A stretch of DNA of 64,000 bases from contig JAHDBR010000005.1 in NCBI GenBank assembly GCA_020630295.1, positions 1 to 64,000 of the forward strand, given 5' to 3'. A program made the position numbers and the translations under genes. This DNA is from Sphingomonadaceae bacterium. Its GTDB lineage: Bacteria > Pseudomonadota > Alphaproteobacteria > Sphingomonadales > Sphingomonadaceae. The notes below the pieces were generated by a model. The model had not been told where the DNA came from, did not search any database, and saw nothing but the letters and a program-made list of their open reading frames with translations. This document shows, piece after piece, positions 28,692 to 38,499 of this stretch (position 1 is the first letter of the stretch; each line of letters opens with the position of its first letter).

Positions 28692-28733
28692 GCGGATTTA
28701 ATGGCATAACAACCTTAACGCCGCGTCAACTCC

Positions 28734-28934
28734 ATGGTGTTAGAGGCACGGAATATAGACCGGAGTCCTATTCCAACCGTGATTGACTATTTTGCCCTTG
28801 CCTTGACCCACGCGCTGATTTTCATCGCGCTGGTACGGCTCGTCGGGAATCCGGAGCTGGACGAGGATGTTGACCTTCCGGTCAGCACAAAGCGGGGCGA
28901 CCAAATGAAAAAGGATGGCGGCACCGATGCTTGA
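28734..28934 (+). CDS. Putative small single-TM membrane protein
   Basis: 66 aa; hydrophobic TVIDYFALALTHALIFIALVRLVG then charged tail; stop overlaps the likely ATG (28927) of the downstream O-ligase gene (ATGCTTGA); start codon uncertain. Confidence 0.45.
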   Translation: MVLEARNIDRSPIPTVIDYFALALTHALIFIALVRLVGNPELDEDVDLPVSTKRGDQMKKDGGTDA

Positions 28935-30309
28935 CCTATCTCTTTTTCTCTTTCTAATCACATTCCTAGCGATAGGTTTCCGCCGCCCGTTTATATGGGT
29001 GCTGGCATATCTGTATGTCGATGTTCTGGCGCCCGGTAAAATGGGCTGGACGCTGATGCCGCTTTTACAGGCTTCGCTTATTACTTTCCTGGCTGCTTTC
29101 GCCGGGTGGCTACTGGCAGACCCCAAGCGGGGCAGTAAATTCACTTTTCGTCAGGTACTGCTCACGGCCTTGCTGCTTTATTGCTGGTTTACCACCGTCA
29201 ATGCCGACTTCCCGGAATTCGCGGCACAGAAATGGGGCTGGGTTTGGAAAGCGTTGGTCTTTGCGATCTTCCTGCCGCTAACGCTTACCACAAGACTGCG
29301 CATAGAGGCGGCAATGCTGGTCCTGCTCCTGTCCGTTGCTGCCATCGTCATTTCTGCGGGCATCAAGGTTACCTTGGGCGGCGGCGGGTATGAGAACCAG
29401 CTATTCTTTGTGAATGACAATAGCGGGCTCTACGAAAGTTCGACATTGGCGACGGTCGCGATCTGTACCATCCCGATCATTTTGTGGTTTACCCGTTACG
29501 GGACCGTCTTTGTGCCGGATTGGCGAGTTAAACTGTTTGCAGGCGCACTCATCTTTGCGTGCCTGTTAATGCCGGTCGGAACCGAAGCGCGAACAGGTCT
29601 GATCTGCATCGCGGTGCTGCTGGTGCTGGCCTTGCGCGATGTCAAACGCCGCCTGACTTTCATTGCAGCGGGCGCAATGCTCGTGGTTGTTGCATTGCCT
29701 TTCCTTCCCCCCAGCTATTACGAGCGCATGTCGACGCTAGGCAGCGTAGATGGTGACGAGTCAGCATCTACGCGGCTGGCCGTGTGGGAATGGACAATCG
29801 ACTACGCAATCGAGAAGCCGACCGGCGGTGGTTTCGATGCGTTCCGGGGCAACAGCTTTACATATAAATTGCCGGTCAAGGAAGAAGCGGGCAACACAAC
29901 TGCGGTTGAATATCGTGATGTTACCGACTCTTCGCGGGCCTATCATTCAGCGGTATTTGAAATGCTGGGTGAGCAAGGCTGGATAGGTCTGGGCATATGG
30001 CTGTGGCTGCATGCGCTTGGTGTCTGGCATATGGAGAGAATACGCCGGCGCTGGCGCAAGAAACAGGGCGATCGCGACCAGTGGCAGGCACCGCTGGCCA
30101 CGGCGCTGCAATATGCGCAGATCATCTATCTGGTGGGTTCGTTGTTTCAGGGTATCGCCTATCAGCCGTTCATTCTGATGCTGATCGGCCTGCAATGCGC
30201 ATTGTGGACTTATTGCAAACGCCGCGATTCGCAGGAGCTTCTGGACATCAGGCTTGCGAAGCAGGCGGCCCGCTCAAATTCCATAGGCGATGCCGTAACG
30301 GCAAGTTGA
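28927..30309 (+). CDS. Putative O-glycosylation ligase, exosortase A system-associated (TIGR03097-like)
   Basis: MLDLSLFLFLITFLAIGFRRPFIWVLAYLYVDVLAPGKMGW; ENQLFFVNDNSGLYESSTLATVAICTIPI; SRAYHSAVFEMLGEQGWIGL; multi-TM. Confidence 0.85.
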   Translation: MLDLSLFLFLITFLAIGFRRPFIWVLAYLYVDVLAPGKMGWTLMPLLQASLITFLAAFAGWLLADPKRGSKFTFRQVLLTALLLYCWFTTVNADFPEFAAQKWGWVWKALVFAIFLPLTLTTRLRIEAAMLVLLLSVAAIVISAGIKVTLGGGGYENQLFFVNDNSGLYESSTLATVAICTIPIILWFTRYGTVFVPDWRVKLFAGALIFACLLMPVGTEARTGLICIAVLLVLALRDVKRRLTFIAAGAMLVVVALPFLPPSYYERMSTLGSVDGDESASTRLAVWEWTIDYAIEKPTGGGFDAFRGNSFTYKLPVKEEAGNTTAVEYRDVTDSSRAYHSAVFEMLGEQGWIGLGIWLWLHALGVWHMERIRRRWRKKQGDRDQWQAPLATALQYAQIIYLVGSLFQGIAYQPFILMLIGLQCALWTYCKRRDSQELLDIRLAKQAARSNSIGDAVTAS

Positions 30310-30394
30310 CGTAAACGGAAACTTCGTTGCGCATCTCGCCAAGATGCTCCATATAGCTGCCAATCACGCATCACGCAGCTATTAGGAGAGGCAC

Positions 30395-30844
30395 ATGACC
30401 CCGCAGGATATTGCAGCCAAAGTTGGCGAAGTTATTGGCACCAGCGAATGGGCTGAGATGAGCCAGGAGCGCATCAACCAGTTTGCCGAAGCAACCGGCG
30501 ATCATCAGTTTATCCATATCAACGAAGAAGCCGCCAAGATGACGCCGTTCGGCGGCACTATTGCGCACGGTTTCCTGACGCTGTCGATGATCCCTTATCT
30601 GTCCGCTGAATCCGATATGCCGCGTATGGAAGGCATCAAGATGGGCGTGAATTACGGCGGTAATAAAACCCGTTTCATCGCCCCTGTGCGCAGCGGAAAG
30701 CGCATTCGCGGCCATTGGAAACTGCTCGAAATGACTGAAAAGCGTCCGGGTCAGTGGCAACAGACTTGCGAGATTACCATCGAGATCGAGGGCGAGGAAA
30801 AACCTGCTCTGATCTGCGAATGGATCACCATGTTCTTCGTCTAA
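30395..30844 (+). CDS. MaoC family dehydratase (R-specific enoyl-CoA hydratase-like)
   Basis: INQFAEATGDHQFIHINEEAAKMTPFGGTIAHGFLTLSM hydratase motif. Confidence 0.93.
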   Translation: MTPQDIAAKVGEVIGTSEWAEMSQERINQFAEATGDHQFIHINEEAAKMTPFGGTIAHGFLTLSMIPYLSAESDMPRMEGIKMGVNYGGNKTRFIAPVRSGKRIRGHWKLLEMTEKRPGQWQQTCEITIEIEGEEKPALICEWITMFFV

Positions 30845-30912
30845 TTCCCAATTCGTTTTCTCTTGCCCCTCCCCAGGGAATAGACTGACACACAACATCG
30901 AAGGAGTTCGCC

Positions 30913-32091
30913 ATGCGCGACGCAGTAATCGTATCCACCGCCCGTACCGGTATGGGCAAAGCCTATAAGGGCGCATTTAATTCAACACCCGGCGCAACGC
31001 TGGGCGCATATTCCCTCGCGCCTGCTATCGAGCGGGCCGGTATCGAAGCTGGTGAAATTGATGATGTGCTGTGGGGCGCAGCGCTTCAGCAAGGCGCGCA
31101 GGCAGGCAACCTTGGCCGTCAGGTCGCATTGCGGGCCGGTTGTCCGATCAGTGTTTCCGGCATGACTATTGACCGCCAGTGTTCATCTGGCCTGATGACA
31201 ATCGCTACCGCAGCAAAGCAGGTCATCACCGATCGTATGGATATTGTCGCCGCTGGTGGTCAGGAATCCATCAGCCTGGTGCAAACGCCTGAAATGCGCG
31301 TAATGCCGGACCCTGAACTGATGGCGATGCACGGCGCAATCTATATGCCCATGCTGCAAACTGCTGAAACCGTGGCTCAGCGTTACGGCATCAGCCGTGA
31401 AGCGCAGGACGAATACGGCTTGCAGTCACAGCAACGCACTGCCGCTGCGCAAGAAGCAGGCATCTTTGATGATGAAATCGTTTCGGTCAGCACCACGCAT
31501 AAGGTGAAAGACAAGGAAACCGGCGAGATTTCGGACGCGGATGTCACTATCGCCAAAGACGAAGGCAATCGCCCGTCGACCACTCTTGAAGGCCTCCAGT
31601 CGCTTCAGCCAGTGCTTGGCCCGGACACGACCATCACCGCGGGTAACGCCTCGCAGCTTTCCGACGGTTCGGCAGCTGTCATCGTTATGGAAGCGAAAGA
31701 AGCTGAAAAGCGCGGCCTTCAGCCGCTTGGCCGCTATATCGGCATGGCTGTTGCAGGCACCGAACCTGACGAAATGGGTATCGGCCCGGTTTACGCCATT
31801 CCAAAGCTGCTGAAGCGCTTTGACCTGACTGTCGACGATATCGATCTTTGGGAATTGAACGAAGCGTTTGCGGTTCAGGTTCTTTACTGCCGCGATAAGC
31901 TTGGCATCGATAATGACAAGCTGAACGTCAATGGCGGATCAATCTCGATCGGTCACCCATACGGAATGACCGGCGCGCGCTGTGTCGGCCACATTCTACG
32001 CGAAGGTCAGCGCCGCAAAGCCAAATACGGCGTTGTCACCATGTGTGTCGGCGGCGGCATGGGCGCAGCAGGTCTGTTCGAGATTTTCTAA
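30913..32091 (+). CDS. Acetyl-CoA C-acyltransferase (thiolase)
   Basis: [18 protein letters not shown] active Cys; [37 protein letters not shown]. Confidence 0.95.
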   Translation: MRDAVIVSTARTGMGKAYKGAFNSTPGATLGAYSLAPAIERAGIEAGEIDDVLWGAALQQGAQAGNLGRQVALRAGCPISVSGMTIDRQCSSGLMTIATAAKQVITDRMDIVAAGGQESISLVQTPEMRVMPDPELMAMHGAIYMPMLQTAETVAQRYGISREAQDEYGLQSQQRTAAAQEAGIFDDEIVSVSTTHKVKDKETGEISDADVTIAKDEGNRPSTTLEGLQSLQPVLGPDTTITAGNASQLSDGSAAVIVMEAKEAEKRGLQPLGRYIGMAVAGTEPDEMGIGPVYAIPKLLKRFDLTVDDIDLWELNEAFAVQVLYCRDKLGIDNDKLNVNGGSISIGHPYGMTGARCVGHILREGQRRKAKYGVVTMCVGGGMGAAGLFEIF

Positions 32092-32137
32092 GCGCTCCTA
32101 TCACCGGCGAGTTATGTAAACTTGCCAAACGATCTCT

Positions 32138-32178
32138 AGCGGCTCATTCTCCTTTCAACAGGAGGGTGGGCCGCTTTG
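32138..32178 (+). terminator. Stem-loop with short U tract downstream of thiolase; includes an AGGAGG Shine-Dalgarno in its 3' arm
   Basis: AGCGGCTCATTCTCCT-TTCAAC-AGGAGGGTGGGCCGCT-TT, imperfect long stem (32138-32153 with 32160-32175). Confidence 0.6.
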
Positions 32179-32787
32179 GGTATTATGGAAATCATCGGGA
32201 TCGCCGGCAGCGTTAGCTTGCTGTCCGGCTGGCGTTTGTATCTGTCGGTGCTGGCCACCGGTATTGCCATGCGCGCAGGCGTGGTCCCGTTGCCGGAACA
32301 TCTTGAGAGCCTGCAGGTGCTTGCCAATCCGTGGGTGATGGGCGTGGCCGGTGTTGCAGCGGTGTGCGAGTTCTTTGCCGATAAGGTGGCATGGCTCGAT
32401 TCTGTCTGGGACACAGTGCACACGCTGATCCGTCCGGTGGGCGGTGCATTGCTGGCGCTGGCAATTGTCGATCCCTCCGATCCGGCCACGCAGGTAGTGT
32501 CTTTCCTGCTTGGAGGCGGCGGCGCTTTATTGGCGCATGGGGGAAAAGCGGGTGCGAGAGCAGTCGTGAATACCAGCCCGGAACCGGTCACAAATGTAGC
32601 TGTCTCAACCGCTGAGGATGTGGCGACTGCGGGCCTGCTCTACGCCGCGTACGAGTATCCCTATTTCGCAGGCGGCATTGCGATTGTACTGCTCGCGCTG
32701 ACCATCTGGCTGTTGCTGCTGGCGCGTAGAATCATCAAACAGATTTTCAGTTTTGCGCAGACGCCGAAGACGCTTCCGCCAGACTGA
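32176..32787 (+). CDS. DUF4126 family membrane protein
   Basis: Multi-TM; IIGIAGSVSLLSGWRLYLSVLATGIAMRAG; LLGGGGALLAHGGKAGARAVVNTSPEPVTNVAVSTAEDVATAGLLYAAYEYP; starts TTG 32176 or ATG 32185. Confidence 0.8.
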   Translation: MGIMEIIGIAGSVSLLSGWRLYLSVLATGIAMRAGVVPLPEHLESLQVLANPWVMGVAGVAAVCEFFADKVAWLDSVWDTVHTLIRPVGGALLALAIVDPSDPATQVVSFLLGGGGALLAHGGKAGARAVVNTSPEPVTNVAVSTAEDVATAGLLYAAYEYPYFAGGIAIVLLALTIWLLLLARRIIKQIFSFAQTPKTLPPD

Positions 32788-34008
32788 TCAGCCGTGCTCG
32801 GCGATGAATTCTTCAACCACCGGGGCGACCTTGTCGCGCCATTTGCTGCCGTTGAAAATACCGTAATGGCCTGCGCCTTCGGCCATGTAATACCGCTTTT
32901 TCTTCTCCGGCAGCTTGGCTGCCAGTGTCAGCGCAGCCTTGGTTTGACCGAGGCCTGAAATATCGTCGCGTTCGCCTTCAACCGCCAAAATCGCAGTCTT
33001 GGTGATGGTGGACAGATCAACCACTTGACCCCGATGCACAAAAGTACCGTTTGGCAGCGAGTGTTTCTGGAACACCTCAGCCACGGTTTGCAGGTAAAAC
33101 TCGGCGGTCATGTCGCAGACACTGCGATATTCGTCATAGAAATCTTTGGTGGCATCGGCGCTGACATCGTCGCCCGCTGTAAGATGTTTGAACATCTCAT
33201 AATGCGACTGGATATGCGCACCCAAATTCATGCTCATAAAGCTGGTGAGCTGTAAAAAGCCCGGATAGACGCGCCGTCCGGCACCCTTATGGTTCAGAGG
33301 GACCGTGGCAATCACTGTTTCGCGGAACCATCCGATTGACCGCTCCATGGCCAGATCATTGACTGTGGTCGGGCTTTCACGCGTATCAATCGGGCCGCCC
33401 ATCATTGTCAGCGTTTTAGGCGTGCACGGGTGCTTCTCGCGGTTCATGATCGCGGTGGCAGCGAAGGCTGGTACGGATGGCTGGCACACGGCCATCATAT
33501 GCGCGTCCGGACCGATATGCTCGAGAAACTCGACCAGATAATCGATATAATCGTCGAGGTCGAACAGCCCTTCGCTTGTCGGAACGGTTTTGGCATCCGC
33601 CCAATCGGTGATGAATACTTCGCAGTTCTCCACCATCCGTTCGACCGTACCGCGCAGCAATGTCGCATAATGCCCGCTCATCGGGGCAACGATCAGAAGT
33701 TTAGGGGCATCTTTTGGCAGATCATCGCGGATGAAATGCATAAGATTGCCGAACGGTTTGTGTACTACAGTCGACTCGGTAACGGCGTGAGTGGCATCGC
33801 CCAGCTCGACGCTCTCTATGCCGAATTCCGGTTTGCCGTAAGGCGCGGCTGCGTGGGCAAACACTTCCAGCGCTGATGCAGCCATAGGGCCAAGACCCAT
33901 GTACCCCATCGGCAAGCGCGGGTTAGACAGCATTTCTGCACCGATAGAGGCCCAGGCACTGGCGCTCGACAGCCAGGCGCGTTGCATTTCGTAAGCGTGA
34001 TAAAGCAA
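32788..34008 (-). CDS. phaZ: Intracellular polyhydroxyalkanoate depolymerase
   Basis: MLYHAYEMQRAWLSSASAWASIGAEMLSNPRLPMGYMGLGPMAASALEVFAH; VYPGFLQLTSFMSMNLGAHIQSHYEMFKHLTAGD. Confidence 0.93.
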   Translation of the reverse strand: MLYHAYEMQRAWLSSASAWASIGAEMLSNPRLPMGYMGLGPMAASALEVFAHAAAPYGKPEFGIESVELGDATHAVTESTVVHKPFGNLMHFIRDDLPKDAPKLLIVAPMSGHYATLLRGTVERMVENCEVFITDWADAKTVPTSEGLFDLDDYIDYLVEFLEHIGPDAHMMAVCQPSVPAFAATAIMNREKHPCTPKTLTMMGGPIDTRESPTTVNDLAMERSIGWFRETVIATVPLNHKGAGRRVYPGFLQLTSFMSMNLGAHIQSHYEMFKHLTAGDDVSADATKDFYDEYRSVCDMTAEFYLQTVAEVFQKHSLPNGTFVHRGQVVDLSTITKTAILAVEGERDDISGLGQTKAALTLAAKLPEKKKRYYMAEGAGHYGIFNGSKWRDKVAPVVEEFIAEHG

Positions 34009-34161
34009 ATATAGTCCCCTGCGGCGGAAGCTGTGTTTTAATCTATTGTGCAGCGCACCATTAGGCGCTTGCGGCCAAGTTGCAAATTAACAATGCGGAA
34101 TCGCGGGCAATTCGGGATCGGCGTGTGGATTTTGCCCCGGCTAGTCCCTATCTGCCACGGT

Positions 34162-36006
34162 ATGGATGCAGATCAAGCCACATTGGAAGCCGCAGACAAG
34201 CCTGCAAAACGCTCGCTGTTCCGGCGGCAAAGGTCTGATCCTGATCGGCCCAAGGCGCCCCGATCGCTTAAGCCGCTGAAAATGGTGTTTGATGCGGCAA
34301 TCAAATATCCCGGCCATCTGGTACTGGCGGCAATCGCATTGTTGATTACCGCGTCCGCAACTCTGGCGATACCGGCCTATTTCAAGGCGATTATCGACCA
34401 AGGCTTTGCTGAAGGCGGCAACCCCGACCAGATCGCAGATTCCTTCCGCCTGCTGTTGATGGTGGTGGGCGTGTTGGCCATCGGCACCGCGCTGCGTTTT
34501 TACTATGTCAGCTGGATTGGTGAACGCGTTGTCGCGGACATACGGCTGAAGGTGCAACAAAACCTGCTGCGCCTCGCGCCGGGATTTTATGAGGAAAACA
34601 GTCCCAAAGAAATCTCCAGCCGGATGACATCGGATACAACTCTGATTGAGCAGGTTGTGGGGACCACCGTATCTGTCGCGCTGCGTAATACGTTGATGGC
34701 CATCGGCGGAACCATTTACCTGTTCTACCTCGCCCCGCAGATGACGCTGGGGCTGGCGTTGGTCATTCCCGCCATTGTCATCCCCATCACCGTATTTGGC
34801 CGCCGTTTGCGAAACGTTAGCCGCACCAGTCAGGACCGTGTGGCCGATGTGGGCGCAATGGTGACAGAAGTGTTGAGCGGCATGAAAATTGTTCAGGCAT
34901 TCAATCAGGAAAACCGCGAAGGAGCCCGCTTCGGCGAAGCTGTGGAACGCACCTTCGCCGTTGCCAAGCGCCGTATTCTGATCCGCGCAATGATGACTTC
35001 GGTCATAATTTTCATGATCTTCGGCTCCATCACCATGTTGATGTGGACGGGGGCAAACGGCGTTGCCAGCGGCGATATCAGCGGCGGTACGATTGCTGCA
35101 TTTGTGCTCACCGGCGGTTTGGTTGCGGGCGCGTTCGGATCTCTGACAGAGGTCTATGGAGATCTCCTGCGCGGAGCAGGGGCAGCCAGCAGGTTAAGCG
35201 AATTGCTTGAGGAAAAGCCTACTATCGCTCCGCCGGAACGGCCCATGCAACTGCCAGAGCCGCCGCGCGGCAGCCTGTCATTCCGAAACGTGACTTTCCG
35301 CTATCCTACACGCCTTGATACGGCGGCCTTGAAGGATTTCAGCCTCGAAGTTGAACCGGGCGAAACGGTGGCGATTGTCGGGCCTTCTGGCGGCGGGAAA
35401 TCCACCATCTTCCAGTTGGTCGAACGGTTCTACGATCCGCAAGGCGGCACGATCCGCGTTGACGGTGTGCCGCTGACCAGCGCCGATCCTGCCGATATCC
35501 GCAGACGGATTGCGCTCGTGCCGCAGGAGGGCGTTTTGTTTTCCGCCAATGCACGGGACAATCTGCGCTACGGTAATTGGGACGCGACGGATGAAGACAT
35601 CTGGGAGGCTGCGCGGGCCGCCAATGCAGAACACTTCCTGCGCGACCTGCCGGACGGTCTGGATACATATCTGGGCGAAAGCGGTACGCGCCTGTCGGGC
35701 GGACAACAGCAACGTATGGCAATCGCCCGGGCCTTGCTGCGCGATGCTCCGATATTGCTTTTGGATGAGGCAACCAGCGCGCTTGATGCCGAAAGCGAGC
35801 AATCGGTGCAGCTGGCACTCGATAACCTTATGGCGACACGGACCACCTTGGTCATAGCCCACCGGCTTGCCACAGTCCGGGCTGCGGACCGCATTGTTGT
35901 GCTGGAGGCCGGACGGATCGTCGAGCAGGGTACGCATAATGAGCTGGCGGACGCTGGCGGGTTGTACAGCCGATTGGCCGCGCTGCAATTTACCGGCGCT
36001 TCTTAG
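34162..36006 (+). CDS. ABC transporter, fused permease/ATPase (MsbA-like)
   Basis: Six-TM domain then VAIVGPSGGGKSTIFQL Walker A, LSGGQQQRMAIARALLRDAPILLLDEATSALD; likely start MDADQATLEAADK. Confidence 0.93.
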   Translation: MDADQATLEAADKPAKRSLFRRQRSDPDRPKAPRSLKPLKMVFDAAIKYPGHLVLAAIALLITASATLAIPAYFKAIIDQGFAEGGNPDQIADSFRLLLMVVGVLAIGTALRFYYVSWIGERVVADIRLKVQQNLLRLAPGFYEENSPKEISSRMTSDTTLIEQVVGTTVSVALRNTLMAIGGTIYLFYLAPQMTLGLALVIPAIVIPITVFGRRLRNVSRTSQDRVADVGAMVTEVLSGMKIVQAFNQENREGARFGEAVERTFAVAKRRILIRAMMTSVIIFMIFGSITMLMWTGANGVASGDISGGTIAAFVLTGGLVAGAFGSLTEVYGDLLRGAGAASRLSELLEEKPTIAPPERPMQLPEPPRGSLSFRNVTFRYPTRLDTAALKDFSLEVEPGETVAIVGPSGGGKSTIFQLVERFYDPQGGTIRVDGVPLTSADPADIRRRIALVPQEGVLFSANARDNLRYGNWDATDEDIWEAARAANAEHFLRDLPDGLDTYLGESGTRLSGGQQQRMAIARALLRDAPILLLDEATSALDAESEQSVQLALDNLMATRTTLVIAHRLATVRAADRIVVLEAGRIVEQGTHNELADAGGLYSRLAALQFTGAS

Positions 36007-36189
36007 GCAACCGCCAAAGTTTAGTTCCTAGGCCGAACCAGAGGCATTCTGCTTGCCCGTAACCGACCTTTTCGACAAAGTGCCCAATATGACCGATCAG
36101 GGGCAACGCAGCCTGCGCTAATCCCGTAATCAGTTCGGCATTGCATTGCGTTCCGATCAGGGCGCAACGCGTTTAGGGAGCACACATTT

Positions 36190-38328
36190 ATGATCCGCAT
36201 TTTTCTGACCGCCGGCGTTAGCGCAGTGGCGCTTGCCGTGGCCTCGCCCGCAATGGCTGATGACCATACTGAAAAGACCGAAAAAGCTGCCGAGGTGGCA
36301 ACGCCGACGATGAGCTTTGGTGAATGGGGTGTAGATCCCGCACTTCTTTCAGACAGTATCAAACCCGGCGATGATTTCTTCGCTTATGTTAATCAGGAAT
36401 GGCTCGATGCCAATCCGCTGCCAGCTGAATTTTCGCGCTTCGGCGCGTTTAACCTACTGCGTGAGAAATCGACTTCGGATGTGAAGGCACTGGTTGATGA
36501 ACTGGTTGCCAAAGACACGCTGACTTCGGACGAACAGCGCATCGTTGATGCGTATAATGCATTTCTGGATACAGACGCGATTGACGCGAAAGGTTTGCAG
36601 CCAGCCTATCCATACATGACAGCGATCGCGACTGCTTCCTCGCTAGAAGATCTGGCGAAGCTTTGGGGCCGCCCGGGCTATCCGTCACCTGTTGGCGGAT
36701 TTGTGAATGTGGATGCCAAACAATCTGACCAATATGTCGTTTATATGGGTGTTGGCGGCATTGGTCTGCCAGATCGTGATTACTACACCGACACCAGCGA
36801 GAAGGGCATGGAAATCCAGGCCCAGTACCGCGAATATCTGACATTTCTGATGAAGGAAGCAGGCTATTCCGATCCGGAACAGGCAGCGATGGCGGTGTAT
36901 CAATTCGAGGAACGGTTGGCGCGTGAAGTGTTGTGGGACCGTACAGTCAGCCGCAATCGCGATCTGACATATAACGCGTTCACTCCGGCTGAGCTGACCG
37001 AAATGGCGGATGGTTTCCCGCTTGAGACGGTTCTGAAAGAAATCGGCTTCGACGCGTCACCGAAATTTGTGATCGGCGCAGTACCGCCAAGCGAAGAGCG
37101 GGCCAAGGAGCTGGGTCTAACCGAAGAAACGCTGAGCAAAATCGGCACGGGTATGCCGGGAATGTTCAAAGTTCTGCAGGAAACCGGGCTGCCCACGCTT
37201 CAGGCGTGGACCATGAAAGGGTTCCTCTCCAATAATTCGGGCGTGCTGCCGAGCAAATTCGATGAAGCCAGTTTTGAATTTTACGGCAAGAAACTGCGCG
37301 GTACTCCTGAGCAGCGTCCGCGCTGGAAACGTGCGATCTCGGCGACTGAAGGCGCATTGGGCGAATTGGTCGGTAAATCCTATGTCGAGCGTTACTTCCC
37401 GCCGGAAAGCAAGGCCGCGATGGATGAACTGGTCGCCAACCTGCGCGTAGCCATGGCAGAGAGCATTTCCGAAATTGAATGGATGGGCGATGCCACCAAG
37501 GTCGAAGCGCGCGCCAAATTGGGCACTTTCGATCCGAAGATCGGTTACCGCGACAATCTGGAAACCTATGAAGGCTTGGCCATCACGGGTGATGATCCGC
37601 TGGCCAACTCCATCGCTGCAGAAGCCTGGTCGCTGAAAGATAATGTCAGCAAGCTGGGCGGGCCGATTGACCGGACTGAATGGTTTATGCTGCCGCAGAC
37701 AGTGAATGCCTATTACAATCCAACCAAGAACGAAATCGTTTTCCCTGCGGCCATTCTGCAGCAGCCCTTCTTTGGACTGAGCGCTGATCCGGCGGTAAAT
37801 TACGGCGCAATCGGCGGCGTTATCGGCCATGAAATTGGCCATGGTTTCGATGATCAGGGATCGAAGTCTGATGGCAAAGGCGAACTGCGCAATTGGTGGA
37901 CCGATGCGGACCGCGCGGCATTCGACAAATTGGGCGATGCCCTGGTTGCGCAATATAATGCGTTTTGCCCGCTTGATGACGGCAAGACTTGCGTAAATGG
38001 TCGCTTCACTCTCGGTGAGAATATCGGTGATCTGGGCGGACTGAGCCTCGCCTATCGTGCCTATAAATTGTCGCTTGGCGGCAAAGAAGCGCCTGTGATT
38101 GACGGCCTTACCGGTGACCAGCGCTTCTTCCTCGCCTGGGCGCAAGTCTGGCGTTCGCAGCAACGCGAAGACAATGCCCGTCAGCGCTTGCGCACGGATA
38201 GTCACAGCCCGGAAGAATTCCGCGTAAATGGTGTCGTGCGTAATATGGACGCCTGGTACGAGGCATTCGGCATTACCGAGGATGACGAGATGTATCTGCC
38301 GCCGGAAGAACGCATCAGCATCTGGTGA
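36190..38328 (+). CDS. pepO: M13 family (neprilysin-like) metallopeptidase
   Basis: Signal peptide; VIGHEIGHGFDDQGSKSDGKGELRNWWTDAD; FTLGENIGDLGGLSLAYRAY. Confidence 0.96.
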   Translation: MIRIFLTAGVSAVALAVASPAMADDHTEKTEKAAEVATPTMSFGEWGVDPALLSDSIKPGDDFFAYVNQEWLDANPLPAEFSRFGAFNLLREKSTSDVKALVDELVAKDTLTSDEQRIVDAYNAFLDTDAIDAKGLQPAYPYMTAIATASSLEDLAKLWGRPGYPSPVGGFVNVDAKQSDQYVVYMGVGGIGLPDRDYYTDTSEKGMEIQAQYREYLTFLMKEAGYSDPEQAAMAVYQFEERLAREVLWDRTVSRNRDLTYNAFTPAELTEMADGFPLETVLKEIGFDASPKFVIGAVPPSEERAKELGLTEETLSKIGTGMPGMFKVLQETGLPTLQAWTMKGFLSNNSGVLPSKFDEASFEFYGKKLRGTPEQRPRWKRAISATEGALGELVGKSYVERYFPPESKAAMDELVANLRVAMAESISEIEWMGDATKVEARAKLGTFDPKIGYRDNLETYEGLAITGDDPLANSIAAEAWSLKDNVSKLGGPIDRTEWFMLPQTVNAYYNPTKNEIVFPAAILQQPFFGLSADPAVNYGAIGGVIGHEIGHGFDDQGSKSDGKGELRNWWTDADRAAFDKLGDALVAQYNAFCPLDDGKTCVNGRFTLGENIGDLGGLSLAYRAYKLSLGGKEAPVIDGLTGDQRFFLAWAQVWRSQQREDNARQRLRTDSHSPEEFRVNGVVRNMDAWYEAFGITEDDEMYLPPEERISIW

Positions 38329-38420
38329 TCTGACAGAAGGCGGGCTGAGACTGGCCCATCTAAAAGAGCTGGACGGGTTCTATCCTGTCTTGCCTGAAAC
38401 TGGCGAAACCGCCATGGAGC

Positions 38421-38455
38421 AGGCCGGACCGCGCATATGCGGTTCGGCCTTTTCT
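38421..38455 (+). terminator. Rho-independent terminator after M13 peptidase
   Basis: AGGCCGGACCGC-GCATAT-GCGGTTCGGCCT then TTTTCTT; 12-bp stem with one G-U pair. Confidence 0.85.
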
Positions 38456-38499
38456 TGTGCCGCCTGCCGGCCTTACCGAGTTACGGAACGAACACGACC

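Noticed and set aside
35278-35988. 236-aa minus-strand ORF
   Set aside because: Antisense to the ABC ATPase domain
37117-38205. 362-aa minus-strand ORF
   Set aside because: Antisense to the M13 peptidase gene including its HEIGH motif; shadow ORF
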